Shown piece after piece: positions 1-11,612 of a stretch of DNA of 64,000 bases. The stretch covers positions 2,170,001 to 2,234,000 of the forward strand of contig CM035308.1 of assembly GCA_002900995.3 (NCBI GenBank), in the 5' to 3' direction. Under the pieces are notes generated by a model. The model searched no databases and had not been told where the DNA came from. It worked only from the letters and a program-made list of their open reading frames with translations. This DNA is from Ganoderma boninense. Lineage: Eukaryota; Basidiomycota; Agaricomycetes; Polyporales; Polyporaceae. The translations under genes and the position numbers were made by a program. Position 1 is the stretch's first letter, and every line of letters starts with the position of its first letter.

Positions 1-357
1 TTGGATCTGCTCGGAAGGGATGGTTGGTGCGATCTGGAAGAAGGGTGTGAGAACATGGCCGAAGAAAAAAGGAGGAGGACGAAGGGTCAGGATCCTCGAG
101 CGTATAATAGAGGACCAGGGTGTTTGTCGTCTGCAGCATCCGACTGGTGCACAGCAAGAAACTCATCAAAGAAAAAGAGAGAGGAAGAGAATGCTTACCC
201 GAGAAACATGGATGAGGATTGGTAGGTCCAAGGCAGGAGGGGAAGGACGAGGGAGACAAGCAACAAGAAGATTGGACTTGGCGCTCGCCGCACAAAGTTT
301 TCAATGCGCGTCAGCAACCAAACAGGGCCAAACACGCGAGGTTAGTCTATGTTGCTT
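1..357. other. Window edge, no confident gene
   Basis: No convincing coding region is seen. On the minus strand an ATG at 214-212 is followed after a few codons by a GTAAGC donor-like site, and an acceptor-like CAG lies near 140. This could be the first exon of a gene running leftwards out of the window, divergent from the methyltransferase gene, but too little coding sequence is visible to support it. Confidence 0.3.
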
Positions 358-455
358 ACTAGTTACTACTAGTCTAGATTGGTTACTAGTTACTACCCGT
401 CTGTATTGAATACTAGTTACTACTCGTCTAGATTGGTTACTAGTTTCTACTAGTC
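358..455. repeat. Short tandem repeat, about 27-bp unit x 3.6
   Basis: Units starting ACTAGTTACTAC follow each other with a period of about 27 bp and a few substitutions. The array lies just upstream of the methyltransferase gene, so it falls in its 5' flank or 5' UTR. No function is evident. Confidence 0.75.
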
Positions 456-515
456 GATGCTAGTGCTAGTGCAGACTTGATCGAAACCGAGTACGCTCCT
501 CGAGCTCCCCTCCTC

Positions 516-2150
516 ATGCACACCTCGACTCCTTCCACTCCCACCAGCCTCAGCGGCCTCCGTGACCGTCTGGCATCCATATCCTCCTTCCTCTCTCGCC
601 CACTCGTCTCTACCCTCTTCGCCTTTCATCCCAATCACCTCGGCCAGTCCGTCTTCAGCCCGCCACAAGAGTGGCAAGAATGGTGGGACTGGTCTGCCCA
701 TCTCCGCGACGGCCATCAGCCCGACGGGCAGGGACAAGAACCCTGGCTGATTTTGCTGAGATACTACGAATCTTGTCTTTCCGGATGCCAGCCTTCGAGT
801 CAGCGCTCAGACATCCCTCCTACTTTAAGGGTTTTGATCAGCGATGCATCCCAACTCGCCCTGCCTCGAGACATCGGCCATCTCTACCCCAATCACCCCT
901 CTCCCTCAAAGTCCTTTCCCCATCCCCCCATCCCAGAGACAGGACCTAAACCTTCACCAGGCATGTCCCCCAAGAAGTCTCACGAAGTGGCTTGTCTAGT
1001 TGCCTATCTCGCCACTCTCATGTCCCCTGGCTCACCGTTGTATGGCATTCGCCACGCCGTTGACGTTGGTGCAGGTCAAGTTCGTCGTCTTTTGTGAAGC
1101 TCGCCACTTGGCGACTGACTCTGATTTTTGCATCCACAGGCCTACTTGTCTAGGGCGTTACGTGATCAGCTGCATCTTCATGTCCTTGCCCTCGACTGGA
1201 GCGACGTCCAGACTCAAGGCGCTGCTCGGAGGGAGGCATCTAGCATCAACCGCAAGCCGGCTCGAACCGAAGCCGATAACTCTACCGGGAGACCTCTGAC
1301 GACCGGCTCCCTCACCTACTTGACTACCAGCATCGATTCCGCCTCGCTCTCCTCTTCCACGAAATCATGGCTAGAGCATTTATCCCCTTCTGCTGCAACC
1401 GTTCACTCTCCGGCCCAGATCAAACCTGTACTCTTCGTCGCCCTCCATGCATGCGGCTCCCTGACACCAGACATTCTTCGAGCCTTTGTATCTGCAACCA
1501 AGTCGAGTTCATCTGCTTCGTCCTCCTCTAGTATTATCCCATGGGTGCCGCAAGGCGCCATTATTGTTGGCTGCTGTTACAACATGATGCGTTCCGAAGG
1601 TTGGGCTCTGATACCTTGGAGGGCCGTTCTCTTCGTATCTGACCATAGTTTGATAGACTTCCTTCTCTCACAGACTGTGCACTCCTGTAGCCCATACCAG
1701 CCAGTGCATCTGTCTTCCAGCCATCTTCAGCTCGCAGCCCAAGTACCCACTGAATGGACACGGTCTGAGCAAACCCTGAAACAAACGCGATCCGCTTTGC
1801 GGAAGATTGTGTGGCGCGCACTGCTCCAAGATGCCTTCGAAAACCGGCAGGAGCTCATAGACGAAGGCGGCCCAGGGACGAGCGCTGAAGCCTTGAGCTC
1901 AAGGAGGACCCGCGCAGGACGCGTTGGTAGACTGAATGATGCGTCGTATACGGACTGGGAAACATTCCGTAACATCGTGCAAGCGAAAGTGCATCTCCAA
2001 CCCCTCAGTCTTCCAAAAATGCCATCAATCTGTTCTGAGAGAAGGATTGAAGTATTTCATGTCTTGAGGAGTATTCTAGGCCCAGTCATAGAATCCTTCA
2101 TCCTGCTGGATCGACTTGCATGGATTTTGGAAGAACTAAACGTGCGGTAG
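516..2150 (+). CDS. METTL25/RRNAD1-like methyltransferase-domain protein
   Basis: Predicted exons are 516-1079, 1140-1599 and 1705-2150 (489 aa). The first intron (60 bp) joins DVGAGQ to AYLSRAL, restoring the SAM-binding glycine motif. The second (105 bp) is inferred because it joins GCCYNMMRSE to VHLSSSHLQLAAQ, the arrangement expected in this family; without it the frame stays open but inserts an unlike segment. Family hallmarks seen: MSPKKSHEV before the SAM motif, LHACGSLTPDILR in the middle, GCCYN, and a C-terminal ILGPVIESFILLDR block. ATG 516 is the first in-frame ATG. The family is related to Rossmann-fold methyltransferases. Its substrate is not established here, and yeast-type homologues are poorly characterised. 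The fold call is strong, the exact role is open. Confidence 0.85.
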
Positions 2151-2561
2151 TCCTCCTTCTGCATTATATGATATGTATGAACTCACTTCACGGTAGGGGT
2201 CACCGTTCACTGCCCATCTGGTTAACCTCTTCGATCAAGCCAGTGGAAGCGGCCGGAATGTCGCAATTGTAATTATACCACAACAACAAAAACACTAGTA
2301 CTGTTCTAGACTGCTGGTGTCGTAAAGGAAGTCATTCGGATTTAAGAGCAGCGTAGTGTACAACAGAGTTTAGAGCAGGTGCAGAGGATGAACCAATTCA
2401 ACAAAAATAGTTTCATACAAGGACACAAAAGAAGGATTGCTACATGTCAGGTCTAGACTACGATATGACAACAGACCATTAGAGAGCGATGACAGAGTTA
2501 GCCAGACAGAAAACATTTGTCCTTGAAATAAACGAGCAATGATACCCAGGCTGACTCAGAT
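2151..2561. other. Convergent intergenic region
   Basis: This stretch separates the 3' ends of the methyltransferase gene (+) and the RING gene (-). It is AT-richer than the flanks and should hold both 3' UTRs and polyadenylation sites. No open frame, RNA gene or repeat stands out. Confidence 0.5.
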
Positions 2562-5500
2562 TCATTGCGCAACATCACCTGCAGTCAATACGCCCTACAC
2601 AATGTTATTGGCACAAGATCTGGAATAGTAAACTGATGTCTGCGTACCTTGCTTCTACAAGCGGGACAATTGTTACGACCAACTTGCAACCACTTGTCCA
2701 CGCAATCCTTGTGGAATGCATGTTTACAACTCATGAGACGGAGGTCCTGATCCGCAGAGTAGTCATCTAGACAAATTAGACACTAAAAGAGGGATGTCAG
2801 CGAACTTTGCAATGTCACGCAGATGCAAGAGGGGACATACGCGTTCTGCGCAATTGGATGCCACTTTGCCCTGCTGTTCATATCCCGCTAGTTCACTGGA
2901 GTTGATGATTTGTAGGCCAGACCTGTCTATCTCTTCTCGAGTCGCTACTGGGGGTTTGACTTGCCCAAGAAGCTCCGCGAGCTCCCTAGAGACGCTGTTA
3001 GGCAGTTCTTGAATGCACACGAATGATACACGTACCACAATGCCTCGTATGAGTCCAGGTTGTCAGAACCGGTAACCATGTGATGATTTGGGGGGTAATA
3101 ACCTATCGCCCAGCGAATGAGTACCACTTGGCTAGGTGCTAGATATTGGAGTCGATCCTGACCTCCAATGACATAGATTAGGAAAGTTCGCGAGCCACCA
3201 TTGTCTAGTGCTTGCGGTCCGCTTGAGCTGTTTCTTCGCCCTGGTCGGAGATTCCGCAAAGCAGTGGCGGCACGCGTCTGCCAACTGCGACCACGGGTTG
3301 TTGCGGCACTGGGTCCGTCGGGAAGAGGTGTGGCCCCTGAGCTGTCAATTCCGTCGGGCTGTACACTAGCGGGCACACTTTGAGGGTCTTGATGAACGGT
3401 ACCATGCCCTTGAACTTGTCCCATATCGACGGATTGAAGGCCAACAACGATGACCGGTACGACCATACTAGAGGTAGCGTCTCCAGGTGTAACTGGAATA
3501 GCCGGTTCGCTGTCGGAGCCTGCGATGGGTGAGGCTGGTGACGAGGGCGAAGATGGGAGTTCAGAGAAGGGGGATAGCTGAGGAGCAGTCGAAGCGGAAG
3601 AAGAGGTAGTGGTGCTAGTTAAGGTTGGCGATAATGGGTTGGCTGGCGAAGTCGTGGTGGAGGCGTGGCCTGCGACCTGGGTCGCGGGGATTGGCTGGAA
3701 GCGATATAACCTCCAGAGATTAATGCCTGGCGGGCCACGATCCCCATTGCTACTCTCATCCCCGGACGTCCCTTCAAGCGACAATTGCCCTGCTCGACTA
3801 GGCTGGATGGGGTACGCAGAAGGCATTGGGGTATCCGTGCGCGGTGTTTCCTGGGTCCGATACACAGCGTCTTCATCGTCATCGGAATCGGAGACTTCTT
3901 CCAGCGATGGCGGCTCGTCACTATCGTTATCGGTTTCGATGAGACCTGTAGGAAGTGCATCGAGGAGAATACGACGGGAGACTGCGCCGTCACCGCTATC
4001 ACGGCGTGCACGTCCACCATTCTCATCCTCACCGACCGAGGCCAGGAGAGTTGAGTCACCACCGTCATCCGAAAGGGCAGCCCTAAGATCAACCTGAAGG
4101 TTAAGAAGGAAACGCTCAAAGCTATCCTCAGGGGGCAGAGGCCGCTGTGAGGGGATATCTTCTATGACCTGTGAACCGTCATCCATCCTGGGATTCGTCA
4201 TCATCTCCGTCGCCTCCGCATTGGCATCGTCATTGTTCAAGCCCAAACCGACGTTGAGAGCTCGAGCCATCTCGGCGAGCATGATTTCGCCTGGTCGCAT
4301 GTGGCCTTCTCCATCAGAACCGAGGGGCGGGTCTCCGCTCATGCGAGAAGACGGAGCCCCAAGACCGAGACGATCTCGGATGTTCTCCCAGACACTCCGT
4401 AACCGTTCGCGACCTTCCCGATGTTGTACCGTTGTCGTGGCAGGGGAGACCGAGGCTGAAGGGTCGAGCCCAAACCCTGGCAGGTTGCCAAAGCCTTGCC
4501 CGCCGCCTAACCCTGCGGTAGGTGTGGGAGACATGGGACGTGGAATGCTTGGCAGTGCTGGTGGACTGGCGTCGGCATGAGGTTGAAAGCCCAGGCTTGG
4601 AGAAAACAATGAAGCCGCGGTTGCTGCGGCTGCGACGCTGCTGGTGGGTGAGCGTCATTACAAGGTCGATGGAAAGATTGAACACACCTTAACAATGTAC
4701 CCAAAACATCAATGCTACCGGGTGAAAGTGGTCGATGGCGAGGGTCACCTTCGCTACTGGCACGAGGATCCTGTTCTGAGGAAGCGGAAGCATCATCTTG
4801 GGGAACGAGAGGTTCAGAGAATGGGGCGCGGAACAGCGCTGAAGAATCACCGAACGCAGCATCATGTGATGGCAGAGAGGCGGGCTCAGGTGTTGGGGGT
4901 CGACGTGCTAGCATGCTACTGGGACGAGGAATGAAAGCCGACAGACGCCTTCTTGTGGTCTGCCTTTCCTCTGATTGAGTGTCATTTAGAGGACTAGAGA
5001 TTGAGCGGCGGCGAGAGATGGGGGAAACGAATGGGTGAGTATGGCCAGAGGAGGAAGGCCGTGAGGATCGAGAATTGGCTGAGGTCTGAGAGACCGCGGG
5101 ATTGTCGCTCGTGTTTACGACGCCTTGAACGACGACAAGCGGGCCTGGGCTTTGAAAGTGACGAGGTAGTTGTGGCTGTGGATCAGGCGGAGGCTCAGGA
5201 TGCGGTTCGAATGAAGATGGATGGGGAGGAGATTCGGAGGAAAGGTGAAGGGATGAGGATTGGTTGTCTTGGGAGCTGCCTTGGACGAAAACCGGATTGG
5301 CCTTGGGGACCGAGGGGAAGTCATTGAGATCTTCATCGGTGGGACCCGGGAGATGGGAGACCTGAGGGACTTGAGGGAGACAGGATGCAAGGTTTTGAGG
5401 GAGGTCGAGGTGAGGAGGATCGCAGTTTGAAGGCTGTGACTGTGATTGTGATTGTTCTAGGCTTTGTGGATCTGAGTCGATGGAGATCTGAGGAAGAGTT

Positions 5501-5972
5501 GGAGATGAGGTACGTTGCGTAGATGGATAGGGCGGTGAAGATTGGCTGAGGGGGGAGGTGGGGGGATGAGAATGAGGGGTGGCTGTATCTGTGGTTTGGG
5601 CGAGTGAGTCGGACTGGGCAATGGAGGGCGGGGGGATGTGGTGATCGATAGGGGAAGAGTCTGGGAGGTCAGGGAGAGAAGGGGACTGTTTTGAGAACCT
5701 GCGAGACGAGCGCCAGCGTTTGCGAATAGAGGGAGAGGAGGGTGGGAGGAGTCTTGGCTGGCGCGGGGGTGAGGAAGGAGGTGGCGTATGGTGCGATTGA
5801 AGTATGAAGGGCGCTGGGAGCGGGAAGAGGATGGGGAAGAGTTTGTCGGTTGGTCGGAGTGGCCACGGATGGAGGATAGGGATGTGGTGATGGGGACGGA
5901 CGACTGAGATCTTGGGGCGGGGCGGGGGTCAGCGGGCGGGGCGGGGGCTGAGCGGGAGTTGGATTGGCCCAT
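2562..5972 (-). CDS. RING-H2 E3 ubiquitin ligase, Ser/Pro-rich
   Basis: Minus-strand exons supported by frame and splice sites: about 5757-4688, 4640-3163, 3102-3036, 2985-2841, 2782-2648 and 2594-2562, with introns of 47-60 bp. Joined, they give a block FLIYVIGGYYPPNHH, then a helical LDSYEALWELAELLGQVKPP segment, then a C-terminal RING-H2 of C3H2C3 type: CLICLDDY, SCKHAFHKDC, CPAC, ending shortly after. This order is typical of an agaricomycete E3 ligase family. The long N-terminal part is Ser/Pro/Glu-rich and looks disordered. A first exon starting at ATG 5972 with MGQSNS matches an N-myristoylation consensus, but its junction to the RKRWRSSRRFS segment near 5757 changes frame and was not resolved. 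Likely role: substrate ubiquitination, possibly at membranes. RING identity is solid, the N-terminus is not. Confidence 0.82.
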
Positions 5973-6701
5973 GGGGGGCGGAGGGCAGGGACGGGCGAGG
6001 ACACCGAGGGGGGAGAAGAGGAGAGGCGGAGGCGGAGGCTGGGGCTGGGGCTTGCCGTCGGGCAGTGGGAGATGAGAGAGAGTGCAGAGGACGTGCTGGG
6101 CGCAAGCGATGCTGCCCGCTGCTCGCCACTCCCGAGGCCCCGCGTCACACCACACCTCCGTGACCCCCGTCACGCTCCAGGCGCTGCACGCTATCTCGCC
6201 CTGCAGACTCAGAGACGCCGGCTGAGCTCGTCCTCCAGCCCCTCGCCTTACCTCCCCGTTTATTCTTCCACCTCATCTTGCACACCTACAATAATCTCTT
6301 TACTCCGATCTCCTGCCGCATTGCTTTCTCACGATCCTATTGGGCCGGCGAGGTACCTAGTTCTCCCTAGCTTACCTGAGCTATTTGTCATAGCGTAGTC
6401 GGTTCCATCAATCAGTTCTCAGTTCTCCGAGAGCTCCCATCGCCGTCCTCCCTGTCCGAGGCGGTCCCCGTCCCTCCTTCCCCACCACCCTCAGCACCCC
6501 GCTCTACGCTCCGAGCGCCGTCTCCCAGGCCCCGCCTCCATCCCCGCCGCATCCCAGATGGGCCTTTCCATATCCACCACCCACCATACAACTCCCATCT
6601 AGTAACATCCACCTCTCCCGCAGCTCGCCACACCCTACTGGATCGCCCCCCATCCTGTCTCCTTTCCCTTCCCTCGTCTCCTCCCCTCTCTTTCTCACAC
6701 C
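5973..6701. promoter_or_regulatory. Divergent promoter region
   Basis: About 730 bp separates the start of the RING gene (-) from the start of the Ser/Pro-rich protein gene (+). The sequence is strongly CT-rich on the plus strand toward 6701, as is common upstream of basidiomycete start codons. No clear TATA box or named operator is seen. Confidence 0.55.
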
Positions 6702-9232
6702 ATGGCTCACGTCATGCAGCACGGCTCCGCTCATTTCTCTGGCACTTATATCCCCACTGTCGCTGGCTGGGTCCAAGCTCCTGCCTTCCACCCTTCCGTC
6801 CCTTTCAATTCCAAACCCCCTCCCGTCCCCGCAGGTGTCAACCCTCAGGCATGGCAGACAGGCCAGTGGCTCGTCAACCCATATTTTCGCCCCCAACCGG
6901 GCATCTCACAAGCACAGCCCGTCTGGGCCCCACACGGCTGGGGTCCTGCTCTCGCCCAAGCCCAAGCCCAAGCCCACCAGGCTCAGGCCAACTATAACCC
7001 CCACAAACGCATACCTAATCCCGGCGATGCTAATTACTGGGCCACAAAGTTGTCCGATAACCCTCTCGGTCTCGAGAACATGCATATCAAGTATGTGTAC
7101 CCTTTCTCATTATCTACCTCCCGCTTGACTCTTCTTGCTCACTCTTCTCCAGGGACCCCGTTCCTACCACCGAGCGTCATGTGAAGGAACAGAATGGCGT
7201 CCCTCATACTCCATGGGTCTGGGTCCCCAAGGAGTTGACGACTGAGGAAGCCAATAGGTCTGTCAATAACCCCAGTAATATTCTCTCCCAAGCCAGTCAG
7301 CCCCGCCTTCAACAAGCTGAGAAAGCTCTCCCTCCGCCCCCTCCATCCTCGTCCACACGCGATCATACGCGCGCTACAAGCGTTCCCCAGTCCACTTATC
7401 CCCCAAACTCTTATCCTCCATCACACACGCGAATGTCGCAGCAAGCCTATGTCCCTGCTCCTGCTCTTCCGTCGGCCTCTGCCGCTGTTTCATCTTATTC
7501 CCAACGGAGCCAGGATGTCCGTTCTCCTGATCGGTTGATATCCACTTCGTCTCAGCAGCAGCACCAGCAGGTGCCGCCGCCGCAGGTACAGGAGATCGAT
7601 GGTGCCCTACACTCAAGGCAGCATCCCCATGTCACTCGGCCTGCAGTAGAACCCCAGTTGTACAGAGACTATCACTCATCCTCATCCTCTGCCTCTGCCT
7701 CTTCATCGGCTTCTGCGGCTGCGGCCGCGCGAGAACGGGAAAGGACTTCATCCGGTGGTCATGAACGTACTATCGATCGTCAAAGCGAGGCTTTCAGCCA
7801 GGCGCGGGAAATGCATTTGACTTTTTCCCCGAAGATCATTCGTACTCCTGATCATTATTCGTCCCTGTCAAATTCAAGGCATGCAAGCCAAGAGGACGTT
7901 GAGGACTCCGCTCTGCCCCGAACGTCCGGACCTCCTGGCAATATTTATGCGCCCTCCCAAAGTACTCCTTCGCGACCGGCGCCTTCACGTACGAATAGCA
8001 TAAGTACATCTCGAAAGTCGACCGCTCCCATCGCTGGGGCGACGTCTGGACAGACTACGCCTGGCAGCTCCCTAGGCTTGCTTACGTTTACTGAAGAGCC
8101 GCAGGCTTTACTCAGCCCACTTGTCGTCGGTAGCACGCCTCCGATGGAAACCAAGTCCAGTCCAGGCAGAGATGTGTCCAGGAGTCAGAGTTATCCCTTT
8201 ATTCCGAATACGAAATCCAGTGTCGGGTTTACTGGCGAGTCGGCGCGAGAGGGCAAAAGTTATCCGCGTACCCCTCGTCCGAGGGAGAATCCCAGTTTTC
8301 GTCTTGAACCTGGCGAAGGAGGTTATCAGCACTCACCAGATCAGGACCGGTCTGCGAATGCGACACCGCAGCCGCCGACTCGTACTCCTCCAAGTTTCTC
8401 TCCTCCCACGCGTACACCACCTAGCCGGACGTCACCATCGTACAACACACGTCCATCGCCCGACGCTGGTTCGCACCATGCGCGCCAAATATCCAGGAGT
8501 CATACTTACCCTTCTGTCATCCCCCATGGGGCTACCATTTCTCCATCAGTCATCCCACCTCCTGTGGTTCCGTCCCCCATCCACTCATCGTCATCAAACT
8601 TCATGTCTACATCACCACACCATGCGTCGTCATCCTCACACTATTCGTCAAGTTCGTCGCAAGGGCAGCAGTATGCATCTAGCTCAAGATCCTCGTACTC
8701 GAGCTCGTATTCCCACACCCACACGTCGCCTAACGCAAGCTCAACGCGCTCCCGCGCTGCTTCACCTCTCCGCCATAACCCCCTTCCTCGGCCGCCTGCT
8801 CTCTCCCCTTATGTCGAATCGCTTGCCCGCGGAGGCGGATCATCAGCATCAGCGGCAGCTGCGGCCCACCAGCAGAACTCTTTCCACAACCAAACCAAGC
8901 GGACAGTTCGTAGAGGATACTGGAACCGACGGGGTGACTACTTGTACGTGACGGATAAGGCTGAGCGGTTCATCGTATACGCGCCGCCGCCACTTGCGAA
9001 TCCCGAAGAGCTCAAGCAGTATCCCTCACCCACGGACGGTTGGTTGGATCACTATGGTGACTTCATCAAGTATGATCCTAAGGTACCAGAGCTGTTGGAC
9101 TCACTGCCCGTGCATGGCGCGGCCGCTAAGCGTCCTTATCAGTATGTAAGTACATCATATCAATCCTTGTTTGCGTCCTCTCGGCGTACTGAAAACGCTG
9201 GTGTCTAGTTTGTACAATATACCCAAGTTTGA
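6702..9232 (+). CDS. Ser/Pro-rich protein with conserved basidiomycete N and C blocks
   Basis: Exons 6702-7090, 7153-9145 and 9209-9232 give 801 aa. ATG 6702 has a good context (CACACCATGG). The 62-bp first intron joins GLENMHIK to DPVPTTERH, and the 63-bp second intron adds a short tail FVQYTQV. The N-terminal 150 residues (NPGDANYW, DNPLGLENMH, TPWVWVPKEL) and the C-terminal 90 residues (RRGYWNRRGDYLYV, YPSPTDGWLDHYGDF) look conserved. The 500 residues between are low-complexity Ser/Pro/Thr/Gln, probably disordered. From memory, similar N/C blocks occur in uncharacterised agaricomycete proteins, and I know of no assigned function. No signal peptide or membrane segment is visible. Confidence 0.8.
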
Positions 9233-10433
9233 CTCTGGTCAGTGTGAATGATATTTTTTCCTCCAGTCTCCAGAATATGGACATGAATATTTTGTTTTTA
9301 TCTTCTCCCTCCTGTTGATCTGCCAATGTACTGAGTGCTCACTCTCCCACTGGATATCTAAATCTGCATACCTCCAATACCAGTTACTTAACGCAGCCAT
9401 TGTATTTTCTGCACACATCATAACATGCATCTTCAATTGACTATCTGTAAATATAATATTGATGCTGCATAGACTTTTTTGCTCATCTGAGGCTTCCATT
9501 CTGCCTAGCCACTTGGTGGACCTGGCCTGTGTTTTAGTATTGACACCTACTAGTAGGCAGTGTTGTTATGACCCTGAGGTCATTATTCCGACTGGCTGTT
9601 GAGTAAGCTGAACATCAGCACTGTGGGGTTGAGTGTGCTGGCCACCATCGGTTTCTGCCGTTTTTCGCCGTCCTCGGCCGTCCGCGGCCCGCCCTTTCCG
9701 TATATCTAATGCCGCTCCAATATCACACGCTCGACCAATGACCATGCGCGCCCACTGGCAGAACACAAATGCTAACACAGTGGCACTGCTGCTGCACCCG
9801 CCCTTGGCATAGTGGCAAGTTCTATGCATTTCGAGGGAACACTCACTCGCCGTGCAGTCAGCAACCATCACGGTGAGTGCGTGTGCAGTCTCCCCCCCCC
9901 GGGGCTTTGCGTGTGAGTTCCAGGTCACGACGCAGAGGCAGACACCCGCTGCGCGAGGCACCCAATGCGCAACGCAGCGCAAGAACACAAACTCTCCATG
10001 AGGGACTCTGGCCCCGCGCCACGTGGGCGCGCACTCTGTGGGTGGGGCGAAACATCTGCGGTGAGTGCTTGTGCACTCTCCGGACTTGGAGGAAGCACCA
10101 CACTTTGCACGTGAGTCACAACGGACAGGCAGGCACCCACAGCGAATGTGCGCCCACTTGACGGGAAGGGCAGGATACGCCGTGTGCGCTAGGTGACAAC
10201 CAACTCGTCGCAGAAGGCTACACAGCTGAGCTGCAAGAACACATACTCTCCATGAGGGACTGCGGCCCTGCGCCGCGTGGCCGCACACTTGGTTGGGGGG
10301 GGGGGGGAAACATCTGCGGTTTGCCTGAAGGCTGTGTTCTGGCACTTGCTTACATCACGTAAGCTCCCCGGCCCGCTTACCTCTGGACGCCATTGGCCGC
10401 CATTGGCCACCGCACTTTTCCCCATGGTTCTCC
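9233..10433. other. Non-coding flank before the transposon stack
   Basis: The left half is AT-rich and plain. The right half is GC-rich and contains the imperfect repeat described separately. Open frames here overlap the repeat in several frames and have no family resemblance. I see no gene. Confidence 0.5.
9870..10320. repeat. Imperfect GC-rich tandem repeat
   Basis: Two to three diverged units share the ordered blocks GTGAGTGCGTGTGCA, CTCCATGAGGGACT, CGCGTGGSCGC and GAAACATCTGCGG. Copies of the CTCCATGAGGGACT block lie at about 9995 and 10248. The second copy ends in a run of about 14 G before GAAACATC. Origin unknown; it could be the remnant of a transposon terminus or a minisatellite. 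Confidence 0.65.
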
Positions 10434-10884
10434 TGTTCTCTGAGTAAGGTCAGGAGGGAGGCTTACAAGATAAGCAGAGGCATCAATGAGCACTTGTGCA
10501 GCAAGAGTAGAGCAAGGCTTGACAGTCAGGCTGGAGACAAGATGTATTGAGTGAGTAGCTAATGAGTGAAAATACAGTGAGGCTTACCTGGAGACAAGAG
10601 GTCAAAACTGAGGTCTCAAAGCAGTAAAGTACAAGGCTTATATACATGTAACAGACAATGGGAACCAGGAACAATAGGTAACTATAGACACAGGGCTTAG
10701 TAGAGGGACAATGGCATGTAGAACAATACCAACAGGAAAAATAGAGTGATAGGAGTTATTGTACTTGAGAAGAAGGGATGGGTTTGCTAAACAACAGAGG
10801 ACAATAATGATGACATGGGAGGCAAATTGTCCAAAAAGGGAAAGTGAGACACTGGGGTAGGTGCTGAGTGGGCCATTTATGACA
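10434..10884 (-). mobile_element. A-family Ty3 LTR, 3' LTR of element A0
   Basis: Read on the minus strand this starts TGTCATAAATGG and follows the same sequence as the LTRs at 32252-32718 and 23713-24182, including the TATATAAG box, the dinucleotide-rich CAATGG blocks and the duplicated TTGTCTCCAG segment. The extreme left end (after CTTACTCAG) has diverged or been trimmed, so 10434 is approximate. The polypurine tract GGAGGGGGGTAT lies directly beyond 10884 on the internal side. Confidence 0.8.
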
Positions 10885-11131
10885 ATACCCCCCTCCTAAG
10901 AATCATGTTCTCATGATTGAGTCTTCTTGTTGGGAGGGCTGAGAGCATCAGGATGTGTCAAAATAAAGTTTTGCAGCACTTTTAGCATGTTTGCTAGCTC
11001 TGACACATCTTCCCAGCTATTATGTTCAGGGCCCCAGGCTCAGCCCTTCCAGTAAACAAGATACTGCAGCTTTTTCTACTGCCTATACCAACACAACTCT
11101 AACACTTCCTCTACTTTATACTTCTCCTCTC
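10885..11131 (-). pseudogene. Element A0 pol 3' end, chromodomain remnant
   Basis: On the minus strand this encodes a decayed chromodomain (LQYLVYWKG, then GPEHNSWEDVSELANML and THPDAL), followed by a stop and the polypurine tract. It matches the 3' end of pol in A1 and A2. The upstream continuation is not adjacent: it resumes at 33386, after element B. Joining the two sides across B restores a continuous match to the A2 coding sequence around the EVEGEEEYEVEE segment. Confidence 0.8.
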
Positions 11132-11597
11132 TGTTATGAATGCACAGTAGGCAGGCTTACTACACCTATACTTTTCCTTCTTTCACTAAGACATATCATG
11201 CTAGGAAGTAACCATTGCCATGAGTACACAGATCACAGTACATAGCCCGTAGTTCACAGTACACAGCCCGCAGTCCGTAGTCCACAGTACGCAGCCTGCA
11301 GTCCACAGTCCACAGTATGCAGCCTGCAGTCCACAGCCCTAAATCTATAGCTACAGTAACTATCTACATAGCCTGAAACCTTAGGTCCCTATGTGTATAT
11401 AAGAGGTGACACCTCAGCAGTGACCCCCAGTTTTCAGTCTCTTGTCTATCCAGCCATTGCTCTGTGAGCAATACCTTTATACCTCTATGTCCTCTAGACC
11501 TAACAAGTCTAGTATTCAAACTCTAGTCAACCACTAGTCTTTGGTCTAAAAGGCCTAATATATTGAACTGTAAGTCCAATAGATTAAGGATGTAACA
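11132..11597 (+). mobile_element. Element B 5' LTR (Ty3/chromovirus)
   Basis: 466-bp LTR with TGTTATGA and GTAACA ends. Its partner is 32947-33385. The five bases before it (CTCTC) and after the partner (CTGTC) differ at one position, consistent with an aged 5-bp target duplication. The U3 part carries a minisatellite of CAGTCCACAG-like units at about 11225-11335, which is shorter in the partner LTR and largely explains the length difference. Confidence 0.88.
11396..11440 (+). promoter_or_regulatory. Element B TATA box and predicted RNA start
   Basis: TATATAA at 11396-11402 is followed 33 nt after its first base by AGTTTTCAGTCT (11429-11440). That spacing places the 12-mer at or near the 5' end of the element RNA. 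It is the exact reverse complement of the segment just behind the LTR, which suggests a role in self-priming. Confidence 0.65.
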
Positions 11598-11612
11598 TTA
11601 GACTGAAAACTT
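11598..11612 (+). promoter_or_regulatory. Element B primer-binding site, self-complementary
   Basis: Directly after the LTR, AGACTGAAAACT (11600-11611) is perfectly complementary to 11429-11440 in the predicted RNA leader. This is the arrangement known from Tf1/sushi-type Ty3 elements that prime reverse transcription from their own 5' RNA end. No standard tRNA 3'-end match was recognised. Confidence 0.65.

Noticed and set aside
358..455. Repeat array as a CRISPR
   Set aside because: Units are contiguous with no unique spacers, and the genome is eukaryotic.
5669..6148. Alternative minus-strand Pro/Ser-rich frame at the RING gene start
   Set aside because: The frame containing RKRWRSSRRFS downstream matches the family pattern. 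This frame is a shadow produced by the CT-rich sequence.
9566..10345. 259-codon minus-strand open frame
   Set aside because: It lies across the imperfect GC-rich repeat, where several frames on both strands are open, and has no family-like motifs.
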